Notes: generated by a model not told the origin, from the letters alone. A DNA stretch of 64,000 nucleotides from Stenotrophomonas rhizophila (GCF_000661955.1 NZ_CP007597.1:799605-863604), one strand, 5' to 3'; shown: positions 6,852-16,118, counted from the stretch's first letter. Numbers and translations: made by a program.

Positions 6852-9164
6852 ATGCAACGGACTACCATGCTTACCCGACCCCTGACGATCGCCGTGGCGA
6901 TTGCGCTGTGCGCCGCCAATGCCCACGCTGCCGACGTAGCCGCCAACGCAGGCCCCGATGCCACCGTTGCGCTCAGCGCGCAGACCCTGGACACCGTGTC
7001 GGTGATCGGCCAGGGCGAAACCCGCCAGGTGCAGCGCATCGGCACGGTGGACAAGCAGGTGCTGCCGCCGGGCACCAGCGGCCAGAAGATCCTCGACCGC
7101 CTGCCGGGCGTGTCGGTGCAGTCCAACGATGCCTTCGGCGCCAACGAAGAATCGCAGAGCATCACCCTGCGCGGCTTCGACAAGAGCCGCCTGGGCTACA
7201 CGCTGGACGGCATTCCGCTGGGCGACAACAGCTACGGCAACTACAACGGCCTGAGCATCGCGCGTGCCCTGATCGCCGAGAACCTGGCCGGGGCGGAACT
7301 GTCCCAGGGCATCGGCTCGCTGGGCGTGGCGTCCACCAGCAACCTGGGTGGCACCATCCAGTACTTCTCTCAGGACCCGTCCACCGAATTCGGCGGCCGT
7401 GCCAGCGTGACCGTGGGCGACGACAACCAGCGCCGTGGCTACCTGCGCGTGGACACCGGCGACCTCAACGGTTTCTCGGCCTACGTGTCCGGCGTGCACC
7501 AGGATTCGGACATGTGGGCCGCGCCGAACCAGAACCAGACCACGCGCCAGTTCAATGCCAAGGCCGTGTGGAACGTGGGCGACCACCGCTTTGGTGCGTT
7601 CGCCGCCACCTCGCGGGTGAGCCAGGCCAACTACGCCTACCTGTCCAAGGACATGCTGCGTCGCGGCCTGGGCTATGACTGGAACATCTACGCCCCGGAC
7701 TGGGACCGCGCCGTGGCCGCCGCATACTGCGCGCCGGGCACCCGGGACGCGCAGAAGTGCGCCTTCAGCGGGGGCGTCAACAGCATCGACGATGCCTACT
7801 ACCAGAGCCGCGCGCTGCGCGACGACAACCTGTACGCGCTGGATGCCGACCTGGCGCTGGGTGACACCGCGCGCCTGAAGCTGCTCGGCTACCACCATGA
7901 AAACCGTGGCCAGGGCCACTGGTGGGCACCGGGCCAGCCGTCCTACCCGGGCACCGCGCAGGCGCTGCCGATCTCCATCCGCAGCACCAACTACACCATC
8001 AACCGCCAGGGCATCACCGCCGCGCTGAGCTGGCAGTGGGGCATCCACGAGCTGGAAGCGGGCCTGTGGTACGAGCGCAACGACCACAACGTGGAGCGCA
8101 ACTTCTACTACATCACCGGTCCGTTCCTGGACGACGCCTACCTGAACTACCCGAACCGCCGCCTGTTCGACCAGGACTTCGACATCCGCACGCGCCAGTT
8201 CTACGTGCAGGACCGCATGCGTTTCCTGGATGACCGCCTGACCGTCGATGTGGGCATCAAGAGCCCCAACACCCGCATGACCGCCAACGCCAAGCCGGGC
8301 ACCGAGGCCAGCTACGCGTCGGGCACGCTGACCGCCAAGGAATCGGTGCTGCCGCAGGCCGGCGTCGGCTTCAAGCTGAGCCCCAACCAGGAGCTGTTCG
8401 CCTCGTACTCGGAGAACATCGCCGCATTCGTCGGCGGTGGCAGCGGCGGCCCGCTGCAGGTGTCGCCGGAATCGTTCGCGGCCAGCGCCGGGCTGGAGCC
8501 GGAGAAGTCCAAGACGCTGGAAGCGGGCTTCCGCACCTTCGGCGAAAAGTACCAGGCCTCGATCGCGGCGTACCACGTGATGTTCGACAACCGCCTGCTC
8601 TCGCTCAACCCGTGCACCAGCATCGAGGTGGGCACGCGCCCGGAGTGCATCACCCGCTTCATCAACGTGGGCTCGGTGAAGAGCCGCGGTGCCGAGCTGA
8701 CCTTCATCCTGAAGCCGGTGGATGGCCTGCAGTGGTACAACGCGCTGTCGTGGAACAAGACCACCTACGAGGACAACTACACCTCCGGCGGGGCGATCGT
8801 GCCGGTGGCCGGCAAGATCACCGTGGACACCCCGCAGCGCATGGCGTCCAGTGAAATCAGCTGGAACCGCGACGGCTACTTCGCCAGCCTGCGCGCCAAG
8901 TACACCGGCAAGCGCTATTACACCTACACCAACGACCAGTCGGTGGCAGGCGTGACCACCTTCGATGCGGGCGTGGGCTATTCGTTCGGCCCCGGCCTGG
9001 GCCTGCGCGACGTCAAGGTGTCGCTCAACGCGACCAACCTCACCAACAAGCGCTACGCCGGCCAGCTCAGCTCGTTCGCCCCGACCGACCCCACCGGCAC
9101 CCGCTACGCCATCCACGCCAGCGCCCCGCGCCAGGTGTTCATGACGGTGGCAGCGGAGTTCTGA
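6852..9164 (+). CDS. TonB-dependent outer-membrane receptor
   Basis: About 770 residues. A Sec signal peptide ending in NAHA-AD follows the start; ATG 6867 (LTRPLTIAV...) is as good a start as 6852. The plug has GQKILDRLPGVSVQSND and DGIPLGDNSYGNY, and a long beta-barrel ends in a C-terminal Phe. The family imports siderophores, vitamins, sugars or other large nutrients with energy from TonB-ExbBD. LDTVSVIG near the mature N-terminus may serve as the TonB box. No transporter or regulator neighbour suggests the ligand, so substrate is unassigned. It stands alone, followed by a field of GTAG repeats. Confidence 0.93.
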   Translation: MQRTTMLTRPLTIAVAIALCAANAHAADVAANAGPDATVALSAQTLDTVSVIGQGETRQVQRIGTVDKQVLPPGTSGQKILDRLPGVSVQSNDAFGANEESQSITLRGFDKSRLGYTLDGIPLGDNSYGNYNGLSIARALIAENLAGAELSQGIGSLGVASTSNLGGTIQYFSQDPSTEFGGRASVTVGDDNQRRGYLRVDTGDLNGFSAYVSGVHQDSDMWAAPNQNQTTRQFNAKAVWNVGDHRFGAFAATSRVSQANYAYLSKDMLRRGLGYDWNIYAPDWDRAVAAAYCAPGTRDAQKCAFSGGVNSIDDAYYQSRALRDDNLYALDADLALGDTARLKLLGYHHENRGQGHWWAPGQPSYPGTAQALPISIRSTNYTINRQGITAALSWQWGIHELEAGLWYERNDHNVERNFYYITGPFLDDAYLNYPNRRLFDQDFDIRTRQFYVQDRMRFLDDRLTVDVGIKSPNTRMTANAKPGTEASYASGTLTAKESVLPQAGVGFKLSPNQELFASYSENIAAFVGGGSGGPLQVSPESFAASAGLEPEKSKTLEAGFRTFGEKYQASIAAYHVMFDNRLLSLNPCTSIEVGTRPECITRFINVGSVKSRGAELTFILKPVDGLQWYNALSWNKTTYEDNYTSGGAIVPVAGKITVDTPQRMASSEISWNRDGYFASLRAKYTGKRYYTYTNDQSVAGVTTFDAGVGYSFGPGLGLRDVKVSLNATNLTNKRYAGQLSSFAPTDPTGTRYAIHASAPRQVFMTVAAEF

Positions 9165-9211
9165 CCAACGCGGGCACCGTCAACCGTCCATCGCGGTTGG
9201 GGTGCGCGGGT

Positions 9212-9377
9212 GTGCCGACCAACGGTCGGCACCTACCGGATACGTAACACGACCCCGCGGTAGCCACCGACCGTTGGTCGGTGGTGCCGGTAGTGCCGGC
9301 CGCTGGCCGGCAACCCCATGAGCCCGTCATCGCGAGTCGCCGGCCAGGCGAGTCGCCGGCCAGCGGCCGGCACTACC
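9212..9377. repeat. Mixed-orientation GTAG repeat field
   Basis: At least four palindromic units of different stem sequence: a minus-oriented GTGCCGACCAACGGTCGGCAC...CTAC (9212-9236), GTAGCCACCGACCGTTGGTCGGTGG (about 9260-9285), GTAGTGCCGGCCGCTGGCCGGCA (9290-9312) and a minus-oriented copy of the last (about 9355-9377). They lie between a plus-strand receptor gene and a minus-strand operon end, the usual place for REP elements. Apart from these repeats and the terminator at 9408-9441, nothing coding was seen between 9165 and 9484. Confidence 0.85.
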
Positions 9378-9407
9378 AAGACGACGTCCACCCAACGCAA
9401 ACCAGGC

Positions 9408-9441
9408 AAAAAAAAGCCGCAACGCCTCTCAGCGTCGCGGC
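9408..9441 (-). terminator. Rho-independent terminator of the porin-CitMHS-reductase operon
   Basis: On the minus strand a stem GCCGCGACGCT...AGGCGTTGCGGC is followed by eight T residues. The stem has one mismatch and a 6-base loop. It lies 44 bases beyond the reductase stop. Confidence 0.88.
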
Positions 9442-9484
9442 CACCTCGTGGGGGAGGTCACGCGTCAACTCGACGCGTCAAACA

Positions 9485-10225
9485 TCAGAACATGTGCAGC
9501 CCACCGTTCACCGCGTAATCCGCGCCGGTCACATACGCCGCATCATCCGACGCCAGCCACGCGCACAGGCTGGCCACTTCTTCCGGCTTGCCCAGGCGGC
9601 GGATCGGTACCGAGCCGGCCAACCGGTCCAGCACGTCCGGCGGGAAACTGCTGATCGACTGGCTGGCGATGTAGCCCGGCGAAATCGTATTGACCGTCAC
9701 CCCGCGCGTGGCTACTTCATTGGCCAGCGCCCGGCTGAACCCATGCATGGCCGCCTTCGCGGTGGCGAAATTGACCTGGCCGATCTGGCCCTTGTGCGCG
9801 CTCACCGAGCCGATGTTCACGATGCGGCCCCAGCCCCGCGCGGCCATGCCGTCGATGACCTGCTTGGTGATGTTGAACAGCGCGTGCAGGTTCGAGCCCA
9901 TCACCGCGTTCCAGTCGTCCGGGCTCATCTGCCGGAACAACACGTCGCGACTGCCGCCGGCGTTGTTGACCAGCACGTCGATCTCGCCGACCTCGGCCTT
10001 GACCTTGGCGAAGGCGGCCACGGTCGAGGACCAGTCCGCGGCGTTGCCCTCGGAGGCGATGAAATCGAAGCCCAGCTCGCGCTGTTCGCGCAGCCAGCCG
10101 GCCTGGCGCGGCGAGTTCGGTGCGCAACCGGCCACCACGGTGTGGCCGTTGCGGGCCAGCTTCTGGCAGATGGCAGTGCCGACACTGCCCATACCGCTGG
10201 TGACGTAGGCGATGCGAAGGGTCAT
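9485..10225 (-). CDS. phbB: PhaB/PhbB-type acetoacetyl-CoA reductase homologue (SDR) lacking the catalytic Tyr
   Basis: 246 residues, the usual PhaB length, with the short-chain dehydrogenase fold: cofactor motif TSGMGSVG near the N-terminus, VNNAGGSRD, the Ser strand NIGSVSAHKG and a C-terminal GADYAVNGGLHMF. PhaB reduces acetoacetyl-CoA to (R)-3-hydroxybutyryl-CoA with NADPH for polyhydroxybutyrate. Here the YxxxK active-site motif reads NFATAK: the tyrosine is Phe (codon TTC) and the lysine is kept. Known family chemistry uses that Tyr as proton donor, so activity may be reduced, altered or supplied differently. It is the last gene of a minus-strand operon, 25 bases after the CitMHS gene, and is followed by a terminator. 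No phaC is nearby. Confidence 0.85.
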   Translation of the reverse strand: MTLRIAYVTSGMGSVGTAICQKLARNGHTVVAGCAPNSPRQAGWLREQRELGFDFIASEGNAADWSSTVAAFAKVKAEVGEIDVLVNNAGGSRDVLFRQMSPDDWNAVMGSNLHALFNITKQVIDGMAARGWGRIVNIGSVSAHKGQIGQVNFATAKAAMHGFSRALANEVATRGVTVNTISPGYIASQSISSFPPDVLDRLAGSVPIRRLGKPEEVASLCAWLASDDAAYVTGADYAVNGGLHMF

Positions 10226-10250
10226 GGCAGAACGCTCCTTGGTAGGCGGA

Positions 10251-11582
10251 TCAGGACGCAAGCGGGTACAGGCCGAACAGCAGGCCGCCGAGCATCAGCA
10301 GCATCGAGATGGCGATGGCCCACTTCAGGGTGAACTTCTGGTGGTCGGCGAACTCCACCTTGGCCAGGCCCACCAGCAGGTAGGTCGAGGGCACCAGCGG
10401 GCTGAGCAGGTGCACCGGCTGCCCGGCCAGCGAGGCGCGGGCCATTTCCACCGGGGTGATGCCGTAGTTGCCGGCGGCCTCGGACAGGATCGGCAGCACG
10501 CCGAAGTAGAAGGCGTCGTTGGACATGAAGAAGGTGAACGGCATCGAGGCGATCGCGGTGATCACCGCCAGGTACGGGCCCCAGCTGTCCGGGATGATCG
10601 CCAGGAAGCTGTGCGACATCGCCTCCACCATGCCGGTGTTGTTGAGGATGCCGGTGAAGATGCCCGCGGCGAAGATCAGCGCCACCACCGACAGCACATT
10701 GCCGGCATGGTTGACCACGCGGCGGCGCTGCTCGGCCAGGTTGGGGTAGTTGATCACCAGCGCGATCGCAAAGCCGACCATGAACAAGACCGGCATCGGC
10801 AGCACGCCCATGATCAGCGCGGTCATCAGCGCCAGGGTGAGCGCCAGGTTCACCCACAGCAGCTTCGGCCGCTTGGTGTCTTCGGCGTCTTCCACCGTGG
10901 GCAGCGCGTTGCCGTCATCGGACACGCTGTTGTCCATCCAGCTGCCACCCTGCGGCAGGCTCACCACGCCGAGCCGGCGGCGCTCCTTCAGGCCCAGGTA
11001 CCAGGCCAGCAGCAGCACGCCCGCGCAGGCGATCACCATCGAAGGAATCAGCGGCACGAACACGTCGGCCGGGTCCACGTGCAACGCAGTGGCTGCGCGT
11101 GCGGTGGGCCCGCCCCACGGGGTGAGGTTCATCACGCCACCGGCGAGGATGGTCACGCAGGTCATGTTCAGCGCGTTCATGCCCAGCCGCTGGTACAGCG
11201 GCAGCATCGCCGACACGGTGATCATGTAGGTGGTCGAGCCATCGCCGTCGAGCGAGATCAGCATCGCCAGGATCGCGGTGCCGAGCACGATCTTCATCGG
11301 GTCGCCCTTGACGAAGCGCAGGATGATCCGCACCAGCGGGTCGAACAGGCCCGCATCGATCATCACCCCGAAGTACAGGATGGCGAACATCAGCATCACG
11401 CCGGTGGGCGCGATCTTCTTGATGCCCTCCAGCATCATCTCGTCGATGTCGGCACCGAAGCCGCCCAGCAGCGCGAAGATGATCGGAATGGTGATGAGGG
11501 CAACCAGCGGCGACAGCCGCTTGCTCATGATCAAATACATGAATGTAATGACCATGCCAAAGCCGAGGATGCTCAGCATCAT
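10251..11582 (-). CDS. CitMHS-family citrate (divalent cation-citrate:H+) transporter
   Basis: 443 residues with 11-12 predicted membrane helices from the N-terminus (LSILGFGMVITFMYLIM) onward. Pattern and length fit CitMHS carriers, which import citrate complexed with Mg or Ca in symport with protons; GDGSTTYMITVSAMLPLY is typical of the re-entrant region. It lies 37 bases downstream of an OprO/P porin gene and opposite a two-component system. I recall that a CitMHS carrier and a TctDE-type system handle citrate in Xanthomonas, which fits this context. Two adjacent ATGs (11582 and 11579) are equivalent starts. Substrate is inferred as citrate or a similar tricarboxylate. Confidence 0.9.
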   Translation of the reverse strand: MMLSILGFGMVITFMYLIMSKRLSPLVALITIPIIFALLGGFGADIDEMMLEGIKKIAPTGVMLMFAILYFGVMIDAGLFDPLVRIILRFVKGDPMKIVLGTAILAMLISLDGDGSTTYMITVSAMLPLYQRLGMNALNMTCVTILAGGVMNLTPWGGPTARAATALHVDPADVFVPLIPSMVIACAGVLLLAWYLGLKERRRLGVVSLPQGGSWMDNSVSDDGNALPTVEDAEDTKRPKLLWVNLALTLALMTALIMGVLPMPVLFMVGFAIALVINYPNLAEQRRRVVNHAGNVLSVVALIFAAGIFTGILNNTGMVEAMSHSFLAIIPDSWGPYLAVITAIASMPFTFFMSNDAFYFGVLPILSEAAGNYGITPVEMARASLAGQPVHLLSPLVPSTYLLVGLAKVEFADHQKFTLKWAIAISMLLMLGGLLFGLYPLAS

Positions 11583-11619
11583 CTGCAGACTCCTGGAAGG
11601 GAAAGACGGAAGGGAAGGC

Positions 11620-12804
11620 TCAGAAATCGAACTGCAGGCGGCCGGTCACCGCGCGGGTGCGGTCCACCGTGGTTGCGGTCAGGCGGTCGCGGTTGCGGCT
11701 TTCGATCAGGTTGAGCATGAAGCGCAGGTTCGGGCGCATGTACCAGTTGCCGCCCAGCGTCCATGCCTCGGTCTGTGCATCGCGCAGGTCCGGCTGGCCG
11801 ATCAGGTGCTGGTCGCCGCGCATCTGGTCGTAGCGCAGTGCCAGCTCGAAGGCGCCTGCCTTGTGCTGGAAATCCTTGACCCGACCGAAGCGGCCGGTCT
11901 TGCGGTCGTACACGCGCGACTCGCCGGTGACGAACCAGCTGACCAGGCCGTAGCCGGCCAGTACCTTGCCGCGCTGGCTGCCGTCGTCGAAGGTGGCGCC
12001 GCTGAACTCGCCCTGCCAGGACAGCGGGCCGCGCACCTGCGCGTACTCCAGCGACCACTTGTTGACGTCGGTGTCGCGGCCGGCCGAGAAGTCGACCAGG
12101 GTCAGGCGGCTGTTGTCGGACAGGTGGCCGGCCGGGCGCGGGCGGATCTTCAGCCCGGGCACGCCGTTGGCGCCGGGATTGTCGTAGCGCTCGTGGGCCA
12201 GCGACAGGCCCAGATGCAGCACTTCGCCAGCGGTGGCGCCCGGTGCCCAGGTGGCACGGCCACCGGCGGCGCGGCCCTTGACCTGCCAGGCGTCGATGCT
12301 CTCCAGGCTGTAGGCGCTGGCCGCCCAGGTCATGTCGCCGCGCGCGGCCTGCCACGAGGCGCCCAGCCGGTACAGCGGGGCCAGCGTGGTGCCGGCGTTG
12401 CCGCGTTCCAGGAAGGTGCCGTAGTTGGAGCTGGTGCGGTCGTCCAGCGAGAAGAACTGCTTGAACTGGCCCACGGTGAGCTTGCCGGCGTCACCGAAGC
12501 TGCGGCTGACGAAGACGTCCTTGGCCTCCACCCGGTCGCCGGAGACGTCCGCTTCCAGCTTGTAGTCGACCACGAAGAACTTGCCGGACACATCCAGCCA
12601 GGCGCGGCGGATCTCGGTGTCGTCCTTGTTCGGGGTGCCCCGGCCATCGTTGCTGAAATCGGCGAAATCCAGGTGCAGGCGGCCGCCGACGGTGGCGGTG
12701 ACCGGGCGGTCGTCGTCGTTGTCCTCGGCGGCCCAGACCGGCGCGGTCAGCAACAGCAGGGTGCAGGCAGCCGGCGTGCGCCAGCGCAGTGAGTTCAGTT
12801 CCAC
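11620..12804 (-). CDS. OprO/OprP-family outer-membrane porin
   Basis: 394 residues with a Sec signal peptide (hydrophobic TPAACTLLLLTAPVWA then AED). The mature part is a 16-strand-type porin pattern of alternating aromatic and polar residues ending in QFDF. Seen are TEIRRAWLDVSGKFF, a porin O/P feature, and WTLGGNWYMRPNLRFMLN in the last strands. Members named phosphate-selective also serve other anions; next to a CitMHS carrier the likely cargo is citrate or another carboxylate. It is first in the operon, transcribed away from the two-component genes with a 182-bp shared promoter region (12805-12986) in which no clear operator was recognised. Confidence 0.9.
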   Translation of the reverse strand: MELNSLRWRTPAACTLLLLTAPVWAAEDNDDDRPVTATVGGRLHLDFADFSNDGRGTPNKDDTEIRRAWLDVSGKFFVVDYKLEADVSGDRVEAKDVFVSRSFGDAGKLTVGQFKQFFSLDDRTSSNYGTFLERGNAGTTLAPLYRLGASWQAARGDMTWAASAYSLESIDAWQVKGRAAGGRATWAPGATAGEVLHLGLSLAHERYDNPGANGVPGLKIRPRPAGHLSDNSRLTLVDFSAGRDTDVNKWSLEYAQVRGPLSWQGEFSGATFDDGSQRGKVLAGYGLVSWFVTGESRVYDRKTGRFGRVKDFQHKAGAFELALRYDQMRGDQHLIGQPDLRDAQTEAWTLGGNWYMRPNLRFMLNLIESRNRDRLTATTVDRTRAVTGRLQFDF

Positions 12805-12986
12805 GGACCCTCCCAGGTACGTCAGTGCGGTGATGTCGCCAATGGCGTAGCAGGGGACTGCGACGCGATGGCGCAGCCTAGTGCCGGGAAGCTGTCATCC
12901 ACCTGTCAGGGGTTTGTGCAGTGCAGCGAAGCCCACGGCAGCGGCCGCTCGCGCTAGCATTCATGCACCTTCGACGAATTGACCCG

Positions 12987-13688
12987 ATGCGCCTGCTGCT
13001 GGTGGAAGACAACCCGGACCTGGCCGATGCCATCGTTCGCCGCATGCGCCGCAGTGGCCACGCGGTGGACTGGCAGAGCGACGGGCTGGCGGCGGCCAGC
13101 GTGCTGCGCTACCAGAGCTTCGACCTGGTGGTGCTGGACATCGGCCTGCCCAAGCTGGACGGCCTGCGCGTGCTGGCCGGCATGCGCGAGCGCGGCGACA
13201 GCACCCCGGTGCTGATGCTGACCGCGCGCGACGGCATCGAAGACCGCGTGCAGGCACTGGACGTGGGCGCGGACGATTACCTGGGCAAACCGTTCGATTT
13301 CCGCGAGTTCGAGGCGCGCTGCCGGGTGCTGCTGCGGCGTACCCGTGGCCAGGCCAGCGAAGTGGTGCAGATCGGCGCGTTCCAGTTCGACAACGCCTCG
13401 CACCGGGTCAGCCTGGACGGCCAGCCGATCGAACTGCCCAACCGCGAGTACCGCCTGCTGGAAATCCTGATGGGGCGGCTGGGCCAGGTGGTGGGCAAGG
13501 ACGAGATCGGCAACGGCCTGTTCGGCTTCGACGACGAGGCCGGCCCCAATGCGATCGAACTTTACGTGGGCCGCCTGCGCCGCAAGTTGGCCGACGCGCC
13601 GCTGCGGATCGTGACCGTGCGTGGCAGCGGCTACCTGCTCGAAGCGCTGGGCGACGATGCCGGCAGTGCGGGCGGCGATGACGACTGA
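12987..13688 (+). CDS. tctD: OmpR-family response regulator, TctD-like
   Basis: 233 residues: receiver domain beginning MRLLLVEDNPD (acidic pair at the N-terminus), phosphoacceptor Asp in LVVLDIGLP, switch Thr in LMLTARD and Lys in YLGKPFD, followed by a winged-helix domain (ELPNREYRLLEIL ... VYVGRLRRKL-type wing). It should bind DNA in the divergent porin-CitMHS promoter when phosphorylated by the kinase encoded next. ATG 12987 begins the receiver; an ATG 24 bases upstream would add an atypical extension. The stop overlaps the kinase start by 11 bases. The TctD name rests on family resemblance and the carrier next door. Confidence 0.85.
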   Translation: MRLLLVEDNPDLADAIVRRMRRSGHAVDWQSDGLAAASVLRYQSFDLVVLDIGLPKLDGLRVLAGMRERGDSTPVLMLTARDGIEDRVQALDVGADDYLGKPFDFREFEARCRVLLRRTRGQASEVVQIGAFQFDNASHRVSLDGQPIELPNREYRLLEILMGRLGQVVGKDEIGNGLFGFDDEAGPNAIELYVGRLRRKLADAPLRIVTVRGSGYLLEALGDDAGSAGGDDD

Positions 13689-15060
13689 CCCGCGCACCTC
13701 CGGATCGATCCGGCACACGCTGTGGCTGTACCTGGGCGCGTTCCTGGCGCTGTTCGCGGTGGCGTTGCTGTTCGGCGCGCGCGCCTACGGACAACGTGCC
13801 GCCAACCGCTCCTACGACCACCTGCTGGTGTCCTCGGCGCTGTCGATCATCGATTCGGTGGCGCTGGTGGAGGCGCAGTGGCAGGTCGATCTGCCGTATG
13901 CCGCGCTGGACCTGCTGGCCATGGCGCCGGAAGACCGCGTGTTCTACCGCGTGTCCGACGCGCGCGACCAGACGGTGACCGGGTATGCGGACCTGCCGCT
14001 GCCGCCGCACGCGCCCAGTGACCGCCCGCAGTTGTTCGATGCTCTCTACAGCGGCGAGCAGGTGCGCTTCGTGGTGGTGTCGCGGCGGGTGTCCTCGCCG
14101 TCGGCGCAGGGCGAAGTGCGGGTGCAGGTGGGCCAGACCCGGCGCGCGCGCGAAGCGCTGGCGCAGGACATGGTGACCCGTGCGTTGCTGGCCATCGCCG
14201 TGTTGTCGCTGCTGTCGCTGGCCCTGGTGGGCCTGGGCGTGCACCGCGCGCTGCGCCCGCTGGTGCGGATGGAGCGCGAACTGGCGCGGCGTGAACCGTC
14301 CGACCTGAAGCCGCTCGATGCCAGCGTGCCGCGCGAGATGGACAAGATGGTGGGCGCGCTGAACCACTTCATGGGCCGCCTGCAGGGCAGCAATGAAACC
14401 CTGCGCGCGTTCATGGCCGAGGCGGCGCACCAGATGCGCACGCCACTGGCCGCACTGCGCGCGCAGGCGCAGCTGGCACTGGACGAGGAAGACCCCGAGG
14501 ACATGCGGCGCAGCCTGCACGCCATCGAACGCAACGCCACCCACATGAGCCGCCTGCTCAACCAGCTGCTCAGCGACGCCAGCGTGATCCACCGGGCCAA
14601 CCTGCAGCGTTTCGCCCCGGTGGACCTGGCCGAAACCGTGCACCAGGCGCTGCATGAAGCGCTGCCGCAGGCACTGCCGGCCCCGCGCGTGCAGCTGGCG
14701 GTGAGCGCACAGGCGGCCTGGATACATGGCGACGCGCTGCTGCTGCGCGAGGCCATCAAGAATCTCATCGACAACGCCATTAAATACGGCGGCGACGGTG
14801 CGCTGCAGGTGGCGCTTACCGAAGAGGCGCAGCACTGGGTGCTGACCATCGCCGACCACGGTCCGGGCATTGCCGCGGCCGATGCCGAGCGCGTGTTCGA
14901 GCGTTTCGCGCGCGGCGAAGGGGCCGCAGCGGGCGGCGCCGGGCTGGGCCTGGCGATCGTCAAGCGCGTGGTGGACAGCCATGGCGGCCAGATCGACCTG
15001 AGCAACCGCGTGGGAGGGGGCCTGGTGGCCACCATCCGCCTGCCGAGGATGCATGCATGA
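13678..15060 (+). CDS. tctE: Sensor histidine kinase, TctE-like
   Basis: 460 residues. A first TM helix (LWLYLGAFLALFAVALLFG), a periplasmic domain of about 130 residues of the 2CSK_N type, a second TM (LLAIAVLSLLSLALVGLGV), a HAMP-like linker, then HisKA with AEAAHQMRTPLAALR (phospho-His) and HATPase boxes: N NLIDNAIKYG, G1 DHGPGI, G2 GLGLAIVKR. It senses a periplasmic signal and phosphorylates the adjacent regulator. It overlaps that gene by 11 bases and the following binding-protein gene by ATGA, so all three are translationally coupled. ATG 13678 was chosen since it precedes the first TM. Confidence 0.9.
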   Translation: MTTDPRTSGSIRHTLWLYLGAFLALFAVALLFGARAYGQRAANRSYDHLLVSSALSIIDSVALVEAQWQVDLPYAALDLLAMAPEDRVFYRVSDARDQTVTGYADLPLPPHAPSDRPQLFDALYSGEQVRFVVVSRRVSSPSAQGEVRVQVGQTRRAREALAQDMVTRALLAIAVLSLLSLALVGLGVHRALRPLVRMERELARREPSDLKPLDASVPREMDKMVGALNHFMGRLQGSNETLRAFMAEAAHQMRTPLAALRAQAQLALDEEDPEDMRRSLHAIERNATHMSRLLNQLLSDASVIHRANLQRFAPVDLAETVHQALHEALPQALPAPRVQLAVSAQAAWIHGDALLLREAIKNLIDNAIKYGGDGALQVALTEEAQHWVLTIADHGPGIAAADAERVFERFARGEGAAAGGAGLGLAIVKRVVDSHGGQIDLSNRVGGGLVATIRLPRMHA

Positions 15061-16118
15061 AGTACGTGTGGCTGGTGCTGTTGCAGTTGTTGGTGGCAGG
15101 CCCGGCGCTGGCCGCACCGGGCGATGTGCAGCGCTTCCCGGCCAAGGGGCCGGCAGTGGCGCAGCTGCGCATCCATGGCTCGACCGACATCGAAGTGTTC
15201 GCCACGGTGATCGCCGACTACCAGCGCCTGCACCCGGGCACCGAGATCCTCTACGAGGATGTCATCACCCAGGACATCTACGCGCGCTACCTGCGCGATC
15301 GCGGCGGTCCACAGGCGCCGGACATGCTGATCAGCAGCGGCATGGACCTGCAGACCAAGCTGGTCAACGACGGCCATGCGCTGCCGCACCGCTCGGTGCA
15401 GACCGACGCCTTGCCGGCGTGGGCGCAATGGCGGCACGAAGCGTTCGGGATCAGCTACGAGCCGGTGGCCATCGTCTACAACACCCGCACCCTGCCAGCG
15501 GCGCGGGTACCGCACACGCGCCGGCAACTGCTGGAACTGCTGCGCGCGCCGGACGCACCGCTGCAGGGCAGGGTGGGCACCTACGACGTGGAGCGCAGCA
15601 GCGTGGGCTACCTGCTGGCCACCCAGGACGGCCAGCGCGGCAGCATTGCCGGCGCGCTGCTGGGCGCGCTGGGCGACAACGGCGTGCACCTGGAAGAACG
15701 CACCGGCGTGCTGCTCGACCAGGTCAGCAGCGGCAAGCTGTCGCTGGTCTACAACGTGCTGGGCTCCTACGCGCAGGCGCGGATCGAGGCCGGTGCACCG
15801 CTGGGCATCGTGGAACCGGAGGACTACACGCTGGTGGTGCTGCGCACGGCGGTGATTCCTCGCAGCAGCCCGCATCCGGACGAGGCGCGGCGTTTCCTCG
15901 ACTACCTGCTGTCACCCCGCGGCCAGCAGGTGCTCTCGCGCGAAGCCCGCCTGATGCCGATCCTGCCCGCACAGGGCCAGCAACGTGGCCGCTCGCCCGC
16001 GCGCAGCTACTGCCCCATCCAGCTGGGCCCGGGCCTGCTCGTGTACCTGGACGGCCTCAAGCGCCGCCAGTTCCTCGAAGCCTGGCGCGGCAGCATGCGG
16101 CAGCGCGACGACCGGTAA
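15057..16118 (+). CDS. Periplasmic solute-binding protein (Fbp/AfuA-like) coupled to the sensor kinase
   Basis: 353 residues with a Sec signal peptide (VWLVLLQLLVAGPALA-AP) and an ABC-type binding-protein fold: RIHGSTDIEVFATVIADYQ, then GTEILYEDV, a hinge EAFGISYEPVAIVYNTRTL and PDEARRFLDYLLSPRGQQV. Its ATG overlaps the kinase stop as ATGA. No permease or ATPase gene accompanies it, so it probably serves as a ligand-bound partner of the kinase sensor domain rather than in uptake. Ligand is unknown; a carboxylate or metal-carboxylate would fit the locus. The stop TAA sits in a degenerate GTAG-type unit (GGTAACGACGGCC). Confidence 0.85.
   Translation: MKYVWLVLLQLLVAGPALAAPGDVQRFPAKGPAVAQLRIHGSTDIEVFATVIADYQRLHPGTEILYEDVITQDIYARYLRDRGGPQAPDMLISSGMDLQTKLVNDGHALPHRSVQTDALPAWAQWRHEAFGISYEPVAIVYNTRTLPAARVPHTRRQLLELLRAPDAPLQGRVGTYDVERSSVGYLLATQDGQRGSIAGALLGALGDNGVHLEERTGVLLDQVSSGKLSLVYNVLGSYAQARIEAGAPLGIVEPEDYTLVVLRTAVIPRSSPHPDEARRFLDYLLSPRGQQVLSREARLMPILPAQGQQRGRSPARSYCPIQLGPGLLVYLDGLKRRQFLEAWRGSMRQRDDR

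Noticed and set aside
12805..12986. Specific operator for the TctD-like regulator
   Set aside because: Short direct repeats (TGTCA...CTGTCA) are visible but too weak to call without comparison to other species.
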